Of a stretch of DNA of 64,000 nucleotides, positions 63,493 through 64,000 are shown in pieces (within the stretch, counting starts at the first letter, position 1; every line of letters begins with the position of its first letter). Source of the stretch: Marinagarivorans cellulosilyticus (GTDB taxonomy: Bacteria; Pseudomonadota; Gammaproteobacteria; Pseudomonadales; Cellvibrionaceae); the NCBI RefSeq assembly GCF_021655555.1, contig NZ_AP023086.1, forward strand, positions 4,990,685 through 5,054,684, in the 5' to 3' direction. The position numbers were made by a program, and so were the translations under genes. The notes under the pieces are model-generated. The model was not told the DNA's origin and did not search any database. It saw nothing but the letters and a program-made list of their open reading frames with translations.

Positions 63493-64000
63493 ATGTTTAA
63501 CACAGTGTTAATCGCCAACCGCGGGGCCATTGCCACCCGCATCATTCGCACACTTAAAGCCATGAAGATTACGGCTGTTGCGGTATATGCCGAATCCGAT
63601 GCCGACAGCCTGCACGTCAAGCACGCCGATATCGCCATACCCCTAGGCGAAGGCGCCGCTGCCGAAACCTACCTTAACATCGATAAAATATTGGCCATCG
63701 CTAAGCAAACCGGCGCGCAAGCTATTCACCCGGGCTATGGCTTTTTGAGCGAAAACGCCGACTTTGTGCGCCGCTGCGAGGCGGAAGGCATTGCCTTTAT
63801 TGGCCCCACCCCCGAGCAAATGTTGGCCTTTGGATTAAAACACCGCGCCCGCGAACTGGCCGAAAAAGCCGGTGTGCCGCTACTGCCCGGCTCCGATTTA
63901 CTCAACGATTTAGAATCCGCCTGCCTAGCCGCCAACAATATTGGCTACCCCGTAATGCTAAAAAGCACCGCCGGTGGTGGTGGTATTGGTATGCAACTGT
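63493..64000 (+). CDS. Guanidine (urea-type) carboxylase, N-terminal part
   Basis: The first 169 residues of a large biotin enzyme, cut by the window end. Start ATG with GAAGG seven bases upstream. The biotin carboxylase N-domain (VLIANRGAIATRIIRTLK, AIHPGYGFLSENADF, FIGPTPEQM) and the beginning of the ATP-grasp Gly-rich loop (KSTAGGGGIG) are visible. The operon context points to guanidine rather than urea as substrate. The deciding active-site residues lie beyond the window. Confidence 0.88.
   Translation, partial: MFNTVLIANRGAIATRIIRTLKAMKITAVAVYAESDADSLHVKHADIAIPLGEGAAAETYLNIDKILAIAKQTGAQAIHPGYGFLSENADFVRRCEAEGIAFIGPTPEQMLAFGLKHRARELAEKAGVPLLPGSDLLNDLESACLAANNIGYPVMLKSTAGGGGIGMQL

Overview
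The window looks like chromosomal DNA of a marine or polysaccharide-degrading gammaproteobacterium of the Cellvibrionales type (Cellvibrio, Saccharophagus or Teredinibacter relatives). This is an inference. It rests on several secreted lipoproteins with serine-rich linkers after the lipobox, two large TonB-dependent receptors, carbohydrate-binding-like domains, a TtpC-type TonB energiser, and housekeeping gene order typical of Pseudomonas-like gammaproteobacteria (rppH-ptsP, lgt-thyA-folA, coaD-rsmD, ftsY-ftsE-ftsX, mutY with yggX). No CRISPR array, rRNA or prophage is visible. There is one tRNA (Phe, GAA) and one intact insertion sequence.

Layout. 1-6400: FecI/FecR/FecA-like signalling unit (ECF sigma factor, anti-sigma factor, receptor with STN domain) followed by a lipoprotein with a CBM6-like domain and a beta-propeller. 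6400-9150: a strong terminator, a MITE-like element, a lipoprotein and a secreted epoxide-hydrolase-like enzyme. 9150-15650 (minus strand): dbpA, a TrmH-family methyltransferase, and a DUF1501 protein paired with a large lipoprotein carrying two CxxCH motifs. 16-21.6 kb: signalling genes (response regulators, a diguanylate cyclase, a 7TM histidine kinase), plus a 43-residue small ORF. 21.8-27.1 kb (minus): a six-gene operon DUF3450 - TtpC - ExbB - ExbD - TonB - TPR. 27.3-32.5 kb (minus): folA, thyA, lgt, ptsP, rppH. 32.6-42.1 kb: phosphatase, imelysin-like lipoprotein, HDOD protein, a membrane LytTR regulator divergent from a second TonB receptor, and a lipid/membrane cluster (DUF2383, lipid kinase, DUF1206, PAP2). 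42.4-51.4 kb: gcvT-gcvH, a zincin-like lipoprotein, a frameshifted HEAT-like lipoprotein gene, coaD, rsmD and ftsYEX. 51.6-57.5 kb: an unknown secreted protein, tRNA-Phe, yggX and mutY separated by a glycosyltransferase/acyltransferase pair, a VanZ-like protein and an amphipathic lipoprotein.

57.7-64 kb is the most interesting region. It holds a candidate sigma-54 promoter, a guanidine-I (ykkC) riboswitch, an ABC transporter, two DUF1989 proteins (carboxyguanidine deiminase subunits) and the start of a guanidine/urea carboxylase. Together these form a guanidine uptake and nitrogen-assimilation operon. The gene for the transporter's binding protein is split by an ISAs1-family element with a perfect 10-bp target duplication. 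Removing the element and one duplication restores the reading frame exactly. The insertion therefore looks recent, and it probably disables guanidine import and may uncouple the downstream genes from the riboswitch.
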